From an uncultured Clostridia bacterium (GTDB lineage Bacteria > Bacillota > Clostridia > Christensenellales > Borkfalkiaceae): a stretch of DNA of 64,000 nucleotides. The stretch covers positions 1 through 64,000 of the forward strand of contig CALDOZ010000051.1 of the NCBI GenBank assembly GCA_937912025.1, in the 5' to 3' direction. This document shows, piece after piece, positions 8,232-16,142 of this stretch. Numbering within the stretch: the first letter of the stretch is position 1; each line of letters begins with the position of its first letter. The position numbers were made by a program, and so were the translations under genes. The notes under the pieces were generated by a model that searched no databases, had not been told where the DNA came from, and saw nothing but the letters and a program-made list of their open reading frames with translations.

Positions 8232-8432
8232 ATGGATAAATTATTTTGCAAAAATTTAAAAGAAACAAGAAAGGCTTGTGGGCTTACGCAAAAACAAGTT
8301 GCGCAAATGTTAAATGTTGTTGAAAGTTGTTATGCAAATTGGGAGCAAGGTCGTACCGAGCCTAATATAGACACGTTGCGTAAACTTTGCGAAATATTTA
8401 AAGTCACTATTGACGAATTAATTAATGGATAA
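8232..8432 (+). CDS. XRE-family (HTH_3) transcriptional regulator
   Basis: A 66-residue single-domain helix-turn-helix protein: LKETRKACGLTQKQVAQMLN (helices 1-2), then ESCYANWEQGRTEPNIDTLRKLCEIFKVTIDELI, a classic Cro/C1 fold with nothing else attached. No ribosome-binding site is visible before the ATG, so translation may be weak or the leader very short. It probably represses the divergent membrane-protein operon by binding 8172-8210. A terminator hairpin follows at 8470. Confidence 0.9.
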   Translation: MDKLFCKNLKETRKACGLTQKQVAQMLNVVESCYANWEQGRTEPNIDTLRKLCEIFKVTIDELING

Positions 8433-8469
8433 TTTTAACTTTATATTTCTTAACCAAATTTAAATATTT

Positions 8470-8499
8470 AAAAAAGACACCAAGCGGTGTCTTTTTTTT
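8470..8499. terminator. Intrinsic terminator, also a copy of the tRNA-Ser terminator
   Basis: AAAAAAGACACC / GGTGTCTTTTTT, 12-bp stem with AAGC loop and U-runs in both directions, so it can end both the XRE gene and the convergent protease gene. Sequence and the following TTTTGGCGG match the terminator of tRNA-Ser at 11253-11292. Confidence 0.85.
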
Positions 8500-8533
8500 G
8501 GCGGGCAAGTGGTGATAGCATTCTAAATAGTAA

Positions 8534-9337
8534 CTATTGATTTTCACAACTATCTATCAAATCAACAATACATGATGATTTATAGAAAAATGATATCCCC
8601 GAATGTCCTTGTTCATAAGATTTAAAATGCCCTCCATTTATGCCGATTAATTTAACTTCTCTATAAAAATCATCATTTCCAACATATTGAATTCCGTCAC
8701 CCAAACGAACACCTTTTTGAAGTGCGAAAATAGGACTTCCAGAAGCCCCGCTAGATGAAAATCCTTCGTATGCGATTCTATCAGCAGACAATAAATCTGT
8801 TCGAGAATAGTTTAATCTTGGGTCGCTTGCTATTGTTCCTATTCTAAAAATGGGCGTATTATTTTCCGTATCATACCATTCGGCAAAACAAGGATAAGCC
8901 AAATTATCGCAAACATTTAATTTTTTATTAATCCAGTTTTTATTTGCTAACATATCATAATCAATATGACAAATAATTTCAAAGCCCTCACCTTCAACAC
9001 GGGGAGATTTCAAGCATGCAACATCGTTACCATAGTCGCTATGAAACTTAAAATTTGAAATATTTATAATTTCAGCATTATTCATTTTAGTAGGGATGTC
9101 TTCTTCATTAAAAGAAGAGTAACTTTCAATTTTGAGTGAAGCTAACTTATATCCTATATATTTGGGATCGTAATAAGCAGCATCTACAACATGTCTGTTA
9201 GTAAGAAAATAAATATCAGAACTCTTTACAACAAAAAAACCAGTTCCATTTATAGATAATTCAGATGTACCATTAAAAAATTTACATGTTACTTTTTTAG
9301 CAGTATATAAAAATCTATTGTTTATTCCATGAATCAT
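8534..9337 (-). CDS. Cytoplasmic trypsin-like serine protease
   Basis: Chymotrypsin-fold protease (trypsin_2-like). The visible triad from the chosen start is H49 in FLTNRHVVDA, D105 in YGNDVACL and S199 in SSSGASGSPIF. No signal peptide or membrane segment is present, so it acts inside the cell. The start at 9337 (MIHGINNRF) follows a GAGAGAAG site; the longer frame would overlap the upstream gene. It lies 34 bp downstream of the zinc-ribbon nuclease gene and is probably co-transcribed with it. Substrate unknown; proteases paired with nucleases are known in phage defence, so that is one hypothesis. Confidence 0.85.
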   Translation of the reverse strand: MIHGINNRFLYTAKKVTCKFFNGTSELSINGTGFFVVKSSDIYFLTNRHVVDAAYYDPKYIGYKLASLKIESYSSFNEEDIPTKMNNAEIINISNFKFHSDYGNDVACLKSPRVEGEGFEIICHIDYDMLANKNWINKKLNVCDNLAYPCFAEWYDTENNTPIFRIGTIASDPRLNYSRTDLLSADRIAYEGFSSSGASGSPIFALQKGVRLGDGIQYVGNDDFYREVKLIGINGGHFKSYEQGHSGISFFYKSSCIVDLIDSCENQ

Positions 9338-9371
9338 TTTACACTTCTCTCTTTTGTATAATTTATTATTT

Positions 9372-11033
9372 TTACTTTTTGCGACCTGAACAATACGGGC
9401 AACCACGATCTTTATTCCTTTTTTCTATTGTTGCCTGCCATTCATGTCCTTTTTCACATTTCCACCATACTTTTTTATGGCTACCTGCCGTAAAGTCCTC
9501 AGGTCTTAAATTCCCATTCCTTTCATAATTCCATTCTTTCGCTAATTTTGGATTTATTGTTGCTAAATCATTATATCCTGCTAAAACTTTTTTCCCTGAA
9601 CAATATGGACACCCACGTCCATTATTTCTATGTGCAATAGTTGCTTGCCACTCGTGTCCTTTATCACACTTCCACCAAATCTTTTTTCCACTATTTGCTA
9701 ATACGTGTTCAGGTCTTAAACTACCATTCATCTCATAATTCCATTCTTTTGCTAAAGTTGGATTAATGCATAAAAGAGAGTTGTCTTTTTCTGTATATTC
9801 ACGCAAATTTTCTATTTCAATAGCATCTCTACTAATATCTATATCAGTAGTAAAACCAACTATTTCACTTAAAACTTTTTGTAAAACTTCTGCTAAATCT
9901 TTTTGATTTTTATCAACAGTATAATCTATTGAATAATCGTTTAGCGATGGTAAACCTTCTCTTATTCTATAAAGTTTAATTCCGTCTTCTTTACATTTAT
10001 GGTTTTTTTCTAAATCTTTTTTAGTTTTATTTTTATGATAAAAATACCCATCATACTCAATAGCAATTTTTTTTATGGGGATATAAATATCTAATTCATA
10101 TCCTTTTCTCTTATAAGAATGTTCTGTTTCTATTCCATATTTTCTTAAATAATATAACAATGCATATTCAGGGAAAGAAGTATTTCTTTCTGAACTACAT
10201 ATTGGACATCCTCTCCCTTTGTTTCTATTGATAATTGTCGTTTGCCACTCGTGCCCCTTACTACATTTCCACCAAACCTTTTTAGAACTATTTGCAATAA
10301 AATCTTCTGGCCTTAAATTGCCATTTTTATCATAGTTCCACTCGCTTACAAGTTTTGGATTAACAGTTGCTAAATCATTATATCCTATTAGAACTTTTTT
10401 ATTTGAACAAATAGGACAATCACGACCTTTAGTTCTGCTTGCAATTCTCGCTTGCCACTCGTGTCCTTTATCACATTTCCACCAAACTGTTAAATTAGTA
10501 TTGGGCATTACTTCTTTAGGGGTTAGCCTATTATTTCTTTCATAGTTCCACTCTCTTGCAAGTTTTGGATTAAGAGTTGTCAAATCATTATAGCCTTTTA
10601 TAGCTTTTTTCCCTTTACAAAAAGGGCATCCACTACCTTTATTTCTACTATCGATATTTGCTTGCCACTCATGTCCTTTATCACATTTCCACCACACTTT
10701 TCTACCACTATTCGCTGTAAAAACTTCTGGCTTCAAATCGCCATTTTTCTCATAATTCCATTCTTTTGCTAAAGTTGGGTTTATAGTAGCTAAATCATTA
10801 TAGCCTTTTAAGACTTTTTTACCAGAACAATATGGACAATTACGCCCTTCATTTCTATTTGATATTGTCGCTTGCCATTCATGACCTTTACTGCATTTCC
10901 ACCATGCTTTTTGATGACTACCACAAGTTAAAGTTTTAGGGTCTAAACCTAATTTATTGTTTTCTTCCCAATCCCATTCTGCCATTAGTTTTGGGTTATC
11001 TATTAAAAATTTCTTTCCTTTTTTATCAGCCAT
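9372..11033 (-). CDS. Six-repeat zinc-ribbon protein with embedded PD-(D/E)XK nuclease
   Basis: 553 residues. Six copies of a 70-residue unit, each with EWNYExNG, WWKC-x2-GHEW and CPxC (zinc-ribbon, DUF4379-like), have WWKC at 44, 114, 184, 254, 453 and 523. Between units four and five sits a Vsr/DUF559-type nuclease domain (about 286-365): GYELDIYIPIKKIAIEYDG followed by FYH, giving D315, E326 and D328 as likely metal ligands. A further 60 residues link to unit five. The repeats resemble nucleic-acid-binding zinc ribbons, so a repeat-guided DNA nuclease is inferred. It has its own consensus promoter and the protease gene follows. Confidence 0.85.
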   Translation of the reverse strand: MADKKGKKFLIDNPKLMAEWDWEENNKLGLDPKTLTCGSHQKAWWKCSKGHEWQATISNRNEGRNCPYCSGKKVLKGYNDLATINPTLAKEWNYEKNGDLKPEVFTANSGRKVWWKCDKGHEWQANIDSRNKGSGCPFCKGKKAIKGYNDLTTLNPKLAREWNYERNNRLTPKEVMPNTNLTVWWKCDKGHEWQARIASRTKGRDCPICSNKKVLIGYNDLATVNPKLVSEWNYDKNGNLRPEDFIANSSKKVWWKCSKGHEWQTTIINRNKGRGCPICSSERNTSFPEYALLYYLRKYGIETEHSYKRKGYELDIYIPIKKIAIEYDGYFYHKNKTKKDLEKNHKCKEDGIKLYRIREGLPSLNDYSIDYTVDKNQKDLAEVLQKVLSEIVGFTTDIDISRDAIEIENLREYTEKDNSLLCINPTLAKEWNYEMNGSLRPEHVLANSGKKIWWKCDKGHEWQATIAHRNNGRGCPYCSGKKVLAGYNDLATINPKLAKEWNYERNGNLRPEDFTAGSHKKVWWKCEKGHEWQATIEKRNKDRGCPYCSGRKK

Positions 11034-11064
11034 AAATTACCAACTCTTGTAAAATCTTTTAAAT

Positions 11065-11093
11065 ATTATATCATATTGCTACAATTTTTTCAA
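11065..11093 (-). promoter_or_regulatory. Sigma-A promoter of the nuclease-protease pair
   Basis: TTGAAA, 17-bp spacer, TATAAT on the minus strand, about 30 bases upstream of the nuclease start. It lies after the terminator at 11160, so the pair is transcribed independently of tRNA-Ser. Confidence 0.8.
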
Positions 11094-11159
11094 TCTCTTT
11101 GGATATTTAACGTTATCTTTCAACAATAATTCCTACAACACCTTTATAGCAAAAATAAA

Positions 11160-11192
11160 AGAGATTGTATCCGTTATTAGAATACAATCTCT
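11160..11192 (-). terminator. Intrinsic terminator insulating the island
   Basis: AGAGATTGTAT / ATACAATCTCT, an 11-bp stem with an 11-base loop. On the minus strand it is followed by TTTTATTTTT. It would block readthrough from the tRNA side into the nuclease gene. Confidence 0.75.
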
Positions 11193-11193
11193 C

Positions 11194-11308
11194 TTGGCGG
11201 AAAAATTGCTACCGCAATTTGCTCCCCCATCAAATCCCGCCTTAATTTAACCAAATAAAAAGACACCGTGTAGGTGTCTTTTTATTTGGCGGAAAAGGCG
11301 GGATTTGA
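11194..11308. repeat. Rearranged copies of the tRNA-Ser 3' end
   Basis: TTGGCGGAAAA occurs at 11194-11204 and again at 11286-11296, where it is the tRNA 3' end with encoded CCA read on the other strand. An inverted copy of the T-arm/acceptor segment, TCAAATCCCGCCTT, lies at 11230-11243 facing the genuine one at 11295-11308, with the terminator between them. Such duplicated tRNA ends are typical scars of integration or excision at a tRNA gene; no integrase is in the window. Confidence 0.6.
11253..11287. terminator. Intrinsic terminator of tRNA-Ser
   Basis: Perfect 15-bp stem AAATAAAAAGACACC / GGTGTCTTTTTATTT with a GTGTA loop, directly after the encoded CCA of the tRNA on the minus strand. 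Confidence 0.85.
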
Positions 11309-11378
11309 ACCCGCGCCACGGTATTAGCGTGCTACTCCCTTAGCAGGGGAGCCCCTTGAGCCACTTGGGTACTTTTCC
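11287..11378 (-). tRNA. tRNA-Ser (anticodon GCT)
   Basis: A 92-base class-II tRNA. Acceptor stem GGAAAAG / CTTTTCC, anticodon arm CTCCC-CTGCTAA-GGGAG, a long variable arm, and T-arm GCGGG-TTCAAAT-CCCGC are all paired. Discriminator G and CCA are encoded. Anticodon GCT reads AGC/AGU serine codons. It has a sigma-A promoter and its own terminator, and is the likely integration target of the neighbouring accessory block. Confidence 0.96.
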
Positions 11379-11415
11379 TTGACTTAAGTTACTTTTTATT
11401 CAATTTAGCCTATAC

Positions 11416-11444
11416 ATAATAGCACATAAAAACGGTAAAGTCAA
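11416..11444 (-). promoter_or_regulatory. Promoter of tRNA-Ser
   Basis: TTGACT, 17-bp spacer ending TGC, TATTAT on the minus strand, about 40 bases upstream of the mature tRNA 5' end. Confidence 0.75.
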
Positions 11445-11527
11445 AATATTTTCACTAAGTTTTTTAAATTTTTAATCTTTACCGTATTTTATGCCTAAAT
11501 TTCTTTATTAGTTACTATACTACTTAA

Positions 11528-12385
11528 TTACAACGGATCGTTTTTGTGACGGCGGAATTTTCCATATACTCCCCTTACTTCAGTATAATACACAAAAGTA
11601 TTATCATACTTTTTAACTATACCCATAACGGTAGGAAGTTCACGCCTATTAACAACGGCAAGTACTACTTTATTAGTTTCCTTTAAATACATACCTTCGC
11701 TATCTAACACCGTTGCGCTATGATTTAACTCCTTGATTAAGTCGTTTGATATCTCGGTAGCGTTTTTGGTTATAATTTTAACTTCTATTGCCTCGCGACT
11801 ATCACGAAGAACAAGCGCCGTTACGAATTCCGACATTACCATACTAACAAGGGATAGTAAAATACAGTTAAAGTCGTTATACACAAAGTACGATATACCT
11901 ATTATTACGCAACATATAACGGTTATTATTCTTTCTACGTTTATATACGGCGTTCTTTTTTGTATTATTTGCGCTATAATATCAGCGCCACCCGTTGAAG
12001 CGCCAAGTTTTAACATAACGCCCGTTCTAACACCTAGCATAACTCCAGCAAAAATGGCTGCAATCGTTGCGTCCGTTTGTGGCAAATCAAAGCCTATAAG
12101 TTCATAAACGGCAAGCAATGCAGACGATAACACGGTAAATAATAGCGTATAAATAACGTAGCGTTTATTTAGTTTAAACCACGCGTAAACTATGAGTGGA
12201 AAGTTTAAAATAAACGTTAATAAACCTGCGCTAAAATTGGTTTTAACGTGAATCATCGTTACTATTGCCTCTAAACCGAGTGGAACGAAGTTAGACGGAT
12301 ATACAAAAATAAACAACGCCAACGTTGATACTATTGAAGCAAGTATTGTAAGTAATACGTTTAAAATTTCTTTTTTTGCATTCAT
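11528..12385 (-). CDS. YitT-family membrane protein
   Basis: 285 residues with five to six transmembrane segments in the first 190 (the YitT/DUF161 unit: GLEAIVTMIHVKTNFSAGLLTFILNFPL, GASTGGADIIAQIIQKRT) followed by a soluble DUF2179 domain (EVKIITKNATEISNDLI to VRGVYGKFRRH). The family is widespread in Bacillota; its transported substrate is not established. It starts 8 bp after the SDR gene stop and is probably co-transcribed with it. Confidence 0.92.
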   Translation of the reverse strand: MNAKKEILNVLLTILASIVSTLALFIFVYPSNFVPLGLEAIVTMIHVKTNFSAGLLTFILNFPLIVYAWFKLNKRYVIYTLLFTVLSSALLAVYELIGFDLPQTDATIAAIFAGVMLGVRTGVMLKLGASTGGADIIAQIIQKRTPYINVERIITVICCVIIGISYFVYNDFNCILLSLVSMVMSEFVTALVLRDSREAIEVKIITKNATEISNDLIKELNHSATVLDSEGMYLKETNKVVLAVVNRRELPTVMGIVKKYDNTFVYYTEVRGVYGKFRRHKNDPL

Positions 12386-12393
12386 AAATTAAA

Positions 12394-13140
12394 TTAAGTT
12401 CTTGCGCAACCGTCAACAGATAAAATTACACCGGTAACGTAAGAAGCGTCGTCGCTTGCTAAATATAAGAAAGCGTTAGCAACGTCTTCAGGCGTTCCAA
12501 TTCTTCCAAGCGGAATAGTCTTTTTAATACCTTCGCGCATTTGTTCTGGTAAATTAGCAACCATGTCTGTATCGGTAACGCCAGGCGCAACTGCGTTTAC
12601 GCGAATACCGTCGCAAGCAAGTTCACGAGCAAGCGATTTAGTCATACCGTTTACCGCAAATTTTGAAGTTGGGTACGCTACACCTGCCGGTTGGCCGTAA
12701 ATTGATACCATTGACGACGTGTTAATAATTACACCGCCTCCGTTTTGTTTCATAAACGGAACAGTTGCGTGTATAGCGTAAAATAATGCGTTTACGTTTA
12801 ACGCCATAAGGTTATCAAATTCAGAAGGGTCTGTAGAATAAATGCTCTTCATTGCAGAAATGCCGGCATTGTTAACTAAAATATCAATTTTGCCGTATTT
12901 TTCAATAACGTTTTTAATAGTTTCGGCAACGGAAGTGTACTCAGTTAAGTTAGGGTATGCGCCTTCAACAACGTAATTTTCGTTAAGGGCTTTAAGTGAT
13001 GCAACTGCTTTATCAGCGCTTTCTTTTTTAGAACCGCATACGATAACCGTTGCGCCGTTTTCAAGATACGTTTTTGCAATGGCATAACCAATACCACGAG
13101 TTCCACCTGTAATTAAGGCTACTTTTCCATTAAGTTTCAT
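12394..13140 (-). CDS. Short-chain dehydrogenase/reductase
   Basis: NAD(P)-dependent oxidoreductase of the classical SDR family, 248 residues. Cofactor motif TGGTRGIG, NNAG at DILVNNAGIS, catalytic Ser in INTSSMVS and YxxxK as YPTSK, then the N of VNAVAPGVTDTDM. The C-terminal DDASYVTGVILSVDGC is typical of 3-oxoacyl-ACP reductase/glucose dehydrogenase-like members; substrate cannot be told from sequence. The start at 13140 follows AAGGTGG; the promoter at 13176-13203 rules out a longer form. Confidence 0.92.
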   Translation of the reverse strand: MKLNGKVALITGGTRGIGYAIAKTYLENGATVIVCGSKKESADKAVASLKALNENYVVEGAYPNLTEYTSVAETIKNVIEKYGKIDILVNNAGISAMKSIYSTDPSEFDNLMALNVNALFYAIHATVPFMKQNGGGVIINTSSMVSIYGQPAGVAYPTSKFAVNGMTKSLARELACDGIRVNAVAPGVTDTDMVANLPEQMREGIKKTIPLGRIGTPEDVANAFLYLASDDASYVTGVILSVDGCART

Positions 13141-13175
13141 AATAATTCCACCTTTTAATTTTATTGGATAATAAA

Positions 13176-13203
13176 ATTTTACTACAAATATATTTTTTGT
13201 CAA
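13176..13203 (-). promoter_or_regulatory. Sigma-A promoter of SDR-yitT
   Basis: TTGACA, 16-bp spacer, TAAAAT on the minus strand. Confidence 0.7.
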
Positions 13204-13230
13204 CTAAAATAACAATTTCGCTATAAAAAA

Positions 13231-13284
13231 GAAAAATGCGCAGTTTTAAATTCGTTATCTGAACTAAAATCTTTCGCATTTTTC
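13231..13284 (-). terminator. Intrinsic terminator after uxaA
   Basis: GAAAAATGCG / CGCATTTTTC, 10-bp stem enclosing a 34-base loop that contains a weaker inner stem. It lies downstream of uxaA on the minus strand. Confidence 0.6.
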
Positions 13285-13349
13285 ACTTGTTACGACATTA
13301 CTAAGCGTTACGCCCGTATTATTAAGCGTTATTATCGCTTCACTAAACG

Positions 13350-14750
13350 TTAAAGCGTCACGCCCGTTTTATAAAAAGCAATTTCCCTTATATCTTCGCT
13401 TTTGCATTTATACTCGCCGTTTGCCGTTTTTAAAAGGATATCAAATAGCCCGTCTTCATCCATAGTATACGCGTTAAAATCTATCCAGTTGTTTTTATGC
13501 TCGCTAAGCGGAGTATTAGTTGATATTTTAAGAGTAGGAACAAACGTAGAAAACGGAGTACCCCTACCCGTAGTAAATAGCACTATTTGACAACCTGCCG
13601 CGGCAAGCGCCGTTGAAGCGATTAAGTCGTTACCCGGGGCGTTAAGCACGCTTACGCCACGTTTTTTAACGACGTCGCCATAATCTAAAACGTCTACGAT
13701 TTTAGTCGTTCCCGCCTTTTCTATGCAACCAAGCGACTTTTCTTCAAGCGTAGTTATACCGCCCTTTTTGTTGCCTGGGCTTGGGTTTTCATAAACGGGA
13801 AAACCGTTTTTAACATAATAATTTTTGAAGTTTATTATCATTTGCTTATACGCTTCAAAAATCTCTTGATTTTCGCACTTATTCATTAAAATTTGCTCAG
13901 CGCCGAACATTTCAGGAACTTCAGTAAGCACCGCGCTACCGCCAGCGCCTACTATTCTATCTGAAATTTTACCAACGAGCGGATTTGCAGTTAAGCCCGA
14001 AAAACCGTCCGACCCACCGCATTTAAGCCCGATTGTAAGCATTGATAAAGGAAGTTCTTCACGCTGTAATTTGCTGGCTTTTTCCGCGAAATTTTTGATA
14101 ATTTCAAGCCCGTACTCAACGTCGTCAGATACGTCTTGAGAGTTATAATAGGCTACGTTTTTTACGCCTTTTTCGTTTAAATAATCTTTAATGCCGTCAA
14201 GCCCGTTATTTTCACAACCAAGCCCCACGAATAAAGTAAACGTTGCGTTAGCGTTCATTGCCGTGGCGCAAAGAAGTTTTTTAATATTTTCGTTATCGTC
14301 GCCAAGTTGTGAGCAACCAAACTGATGTGTTAACGCAAAAATGCCGTCAATACTACCCGTAACGTACTTTTGAGCAAGTTTAGCAATGCGCATACAAACG
14401 TTATTTACACATCCAACGGTAGGTATAATATAAATTTCGTTGCGAACGCCTGCTTTGCCGTTATCACGTTTAAAACCTTTAAAAGTTGCCGTAATTTTTT
14501 TGATATTAGCAATTTTTGGCTCGTAAACGTAATTAAAATCTTCGTCAAGATGTGATTTTACGTTGTGAGTATGTACCCATTCGCCCTTTTTAATATCGCA
14601 AGTGGCTCTACCCATAACTTCGCCGTATTTAACGATAAAATCACCCTTTTTAATATCGCGTAAGGCGTATTTATGCCCAGCAGGAATTTCTCCGCATTTT
14701 TCAAGATATACGCCTACGTTGTCTTTTTCATTAATAACTACACTTTTCAT
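13350..14750 (-). CDS. uxaA: Altronate dehydratase
   Basis: Converts D-altronate to 2-keto-3-deoxygluconate in hexuronate catabolism. The 466 residues carry an N-terminal SAF domain (about 1-75, with HTHNVKSHL near the end) and the UxaA catalytic region with GCENNGLDGIKDYL, LKCGGSDGFSGLTANPLVG and the C-terminal CQIVLFTTGRGTPFS. Conserved cysteines fit its iron requirement. Its ATG overlaps the uxaB stop by 4 bases, so the two are translated as a coupled pair. Confidence 0.95.
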   Translation of the reverse strand: MKSVVINEKDNVGVYLEKCGEIPAGHKYALRDIKKGDFIVKYGEVMGRATCDIKKGEWVHTHNVKSHLDEDFNYVYEPKIANIKKITATFKGFKRDNGKAGVRNEIYIIPTVGCVNNVCMRIAKLAQKYVTGSIDGIFALTHQFGCSQLGDDNENIKKLLCATAMNANATFTLFVGLGCENNGLDGIKDYLNEKGVKNVAYYNSQDVSDDVEYGLEIIKNFAEKASKLQREELPLSMLTIGLKCGGSDGFSGLTANPLVGKISDRIVGAGGSAVLTEVPEMFGAEQILMNKCENQEIFEAYKQMIINFKNYYVKNGFPVYENPSPGNKKGGITTLEEKSLGCIEKAGTTKIVDVLDYGDVVKKRGVSVLNAPGNDLIASTALAAAGCQIVLFTTGRGTPFSTFVPTLKISTNTPLSEHKNNWIDFNAYTMDEDGLFDILLKTANGEYKCKSEDIREIAFYKTGVTL

Positions 14751-16126
14751 ATCAAATTTTTACCGCTTTTAAGTAATTTAATACCGCAAATAACCGCGTC
14801 TACAAAACCGTTATAGTTAGATAAGTCTTCACCCCAAACGTCAACGTTTTTCATAAACTCTTCAACGCTACCGCCACCAGCGAAATATTCAAGGTACGGA
14901 ATATCGTCTTTAATTTCAACGGTACGGGTAGGAAGGTTAACGAAATATTTACCACCGTCAACGTAAACAGATGAGTAAATTGCCATAAGATATGTAAAGC
15001 CTTTAGTCAAGTTTGATGGTGTTTTACTGAACTTTTCGTAGTAATTTTTAAAACTTGGTAAATTTCTTGCGCGCCATTTTGATATAGAATTAAGCGAAAT
15101 GGAAATAAGTTCGTGGTTAAGGTAAGGATTTAAAAATCTTTCTTTAACGCTACTTGCAAACTCGGTAGTTGCTTGAATATCGCTTGAAACAAACGGAATA
15201 ATTTCTTCGTTTAAAGTATCTACTAAAAATTTACTTAAACGCTCGTTTATCATACAATCGTAAACAGTAATAGCGCCGTGCCATAAACCTGCTGGAACAA
15301 GGTTTGTATGACTGCCGTTAAGCACGCGAACTTTTCTTTTTTTATAGTAACCGATATTATCCGTAATTACTACGTCAATGCCGTGACTACCTTCCTTTAT
15401 AATATTTTTAATATCGCCTTTATTTTCAACCGCCCAAAGACCAAACGGCTCTCCGATAGACACAAGTTGGTCGTTATACCCAATAATTTCTTCAATATGC
15501 TTTTTGTCTTCTTCAGTTTTAGGATTACCGGAAACGATACGGTCAACCAGCGTATTTAAGAAATAACATTTTTTGTCTATAAAGTTTTCAAAATCTTTAC
15601 CTAAAGACCAAAGTTCAATATACTTTTTAACGCATTTATATAGTTCAGTTGCGTTATTGTCTATAAGTTCAACGGGCATCATATAAACTCCGTCTAACCC
15701 AGCGTTAAAACGCGCGTATAAGAACTTAGTAAGTTTAGCAGGATAAGTAATTTTTTCAAACCCATCAAACTCGTCGCTACCGTTATAGCAAATGCCTGCT
15801 TCAGTAGTGTTTGAAACGACGATTTTTAAATTTTTATCTACTGCTAAGGCGTTAAATTTTTCTATTTCGTTAAAAGGGTCGATAACGTCGTCAACGCTGT
15901 TTACTTTATAAACTTTTTCAATAGGTTTACCATTTTCAACACCGCGAAGCACTATATTATATTTGTTATTTTGTGCGTGAAATTTATCTAAGTTACCAAA
16001 CGTAATAGGTTTAATAATCGTTACGCTATAATTTTTGCAATTATCTTCTTTATTAAGATTATCAAAATAATAATCTACGAAAGTTCTTAAAAAGTTACCT
16101 TCACCAAATTGAGCAATTTTAATCAT
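14747..16126 (-). CDS. uxaB: Tagaturonate reductase
   Basis: NADH-dependent reduction of D-tagaturonate to D-altronate, upstream of UxaA. It belongs to the mannitol dehydrogenase-like polyol family: N-terminal QFGEGNFLRTF nucleotide-binding motif, VSNTTEAGI, LVDRIVSGNPK and the catalytic region KVRVLNGSHTNLVP. 459 residues, close to the normal length. AAGGAGATAAA precedes the ATG. It lies between the serine hydrolase and uxaA in one operon. UxaC and a KDG kinase/aldolase are not in the window. Confidence 0.95.
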   Translation of the reverse strand: MIKIAQFGEGNFLRTFVDYYFDNLNKEDNCKNYSVTIIKPITFGNLDKFHAQNNKYNIVLRGVENGKPIEKVYKVNSVDDVIDPFNEIEKFNALAVDKNLKIVVSNTTEAGICYNGSDEFDGFEKITYPAKLTKFLYARFNAGLDGVYMMPVELIDNNATELYKCVKKYIELWSLGKDFENFIDKKCYFLNTLVDRIVSGNPKTEEDKKHIEEIIGYNDQLVSIGEPFGLWAVENKGDIKNIIKEGSHGIDVVITDNIGYYKKRKVRVLNGSHTNLVPAGLWHGAITVYDCMINERLSKFLVDTLNEEIIPFVSSDIQATTEFASSVKERFLNPYLNHELISISLNSISKWRARNLPSFKNYYEKFSKTPSNLTKGFTYLMAIYSSVYVDGGKYFVNLPTRTVEIKDDIPYLEYFAGGGSVEEFMKNVDVWGEDLSNYNGFVDAVICGIKLLKSGKNLI

Positions 16127-16142
16127 TTTATCTCCTTAATAA

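Noticed and set aside
11194..11286. A second tRNA gene in the 92-base interval beside tRNA-Ser
   Set aside because: No cloverleaf can be drawn on either strand; only the 3' end sequences match.
8470..11290. CRISPR array or integron in the accessory block
   Set aside because: The 210-bp coding repeats are in frame and within one gene; no short spaced repeats and no integrase or cas gene were found.
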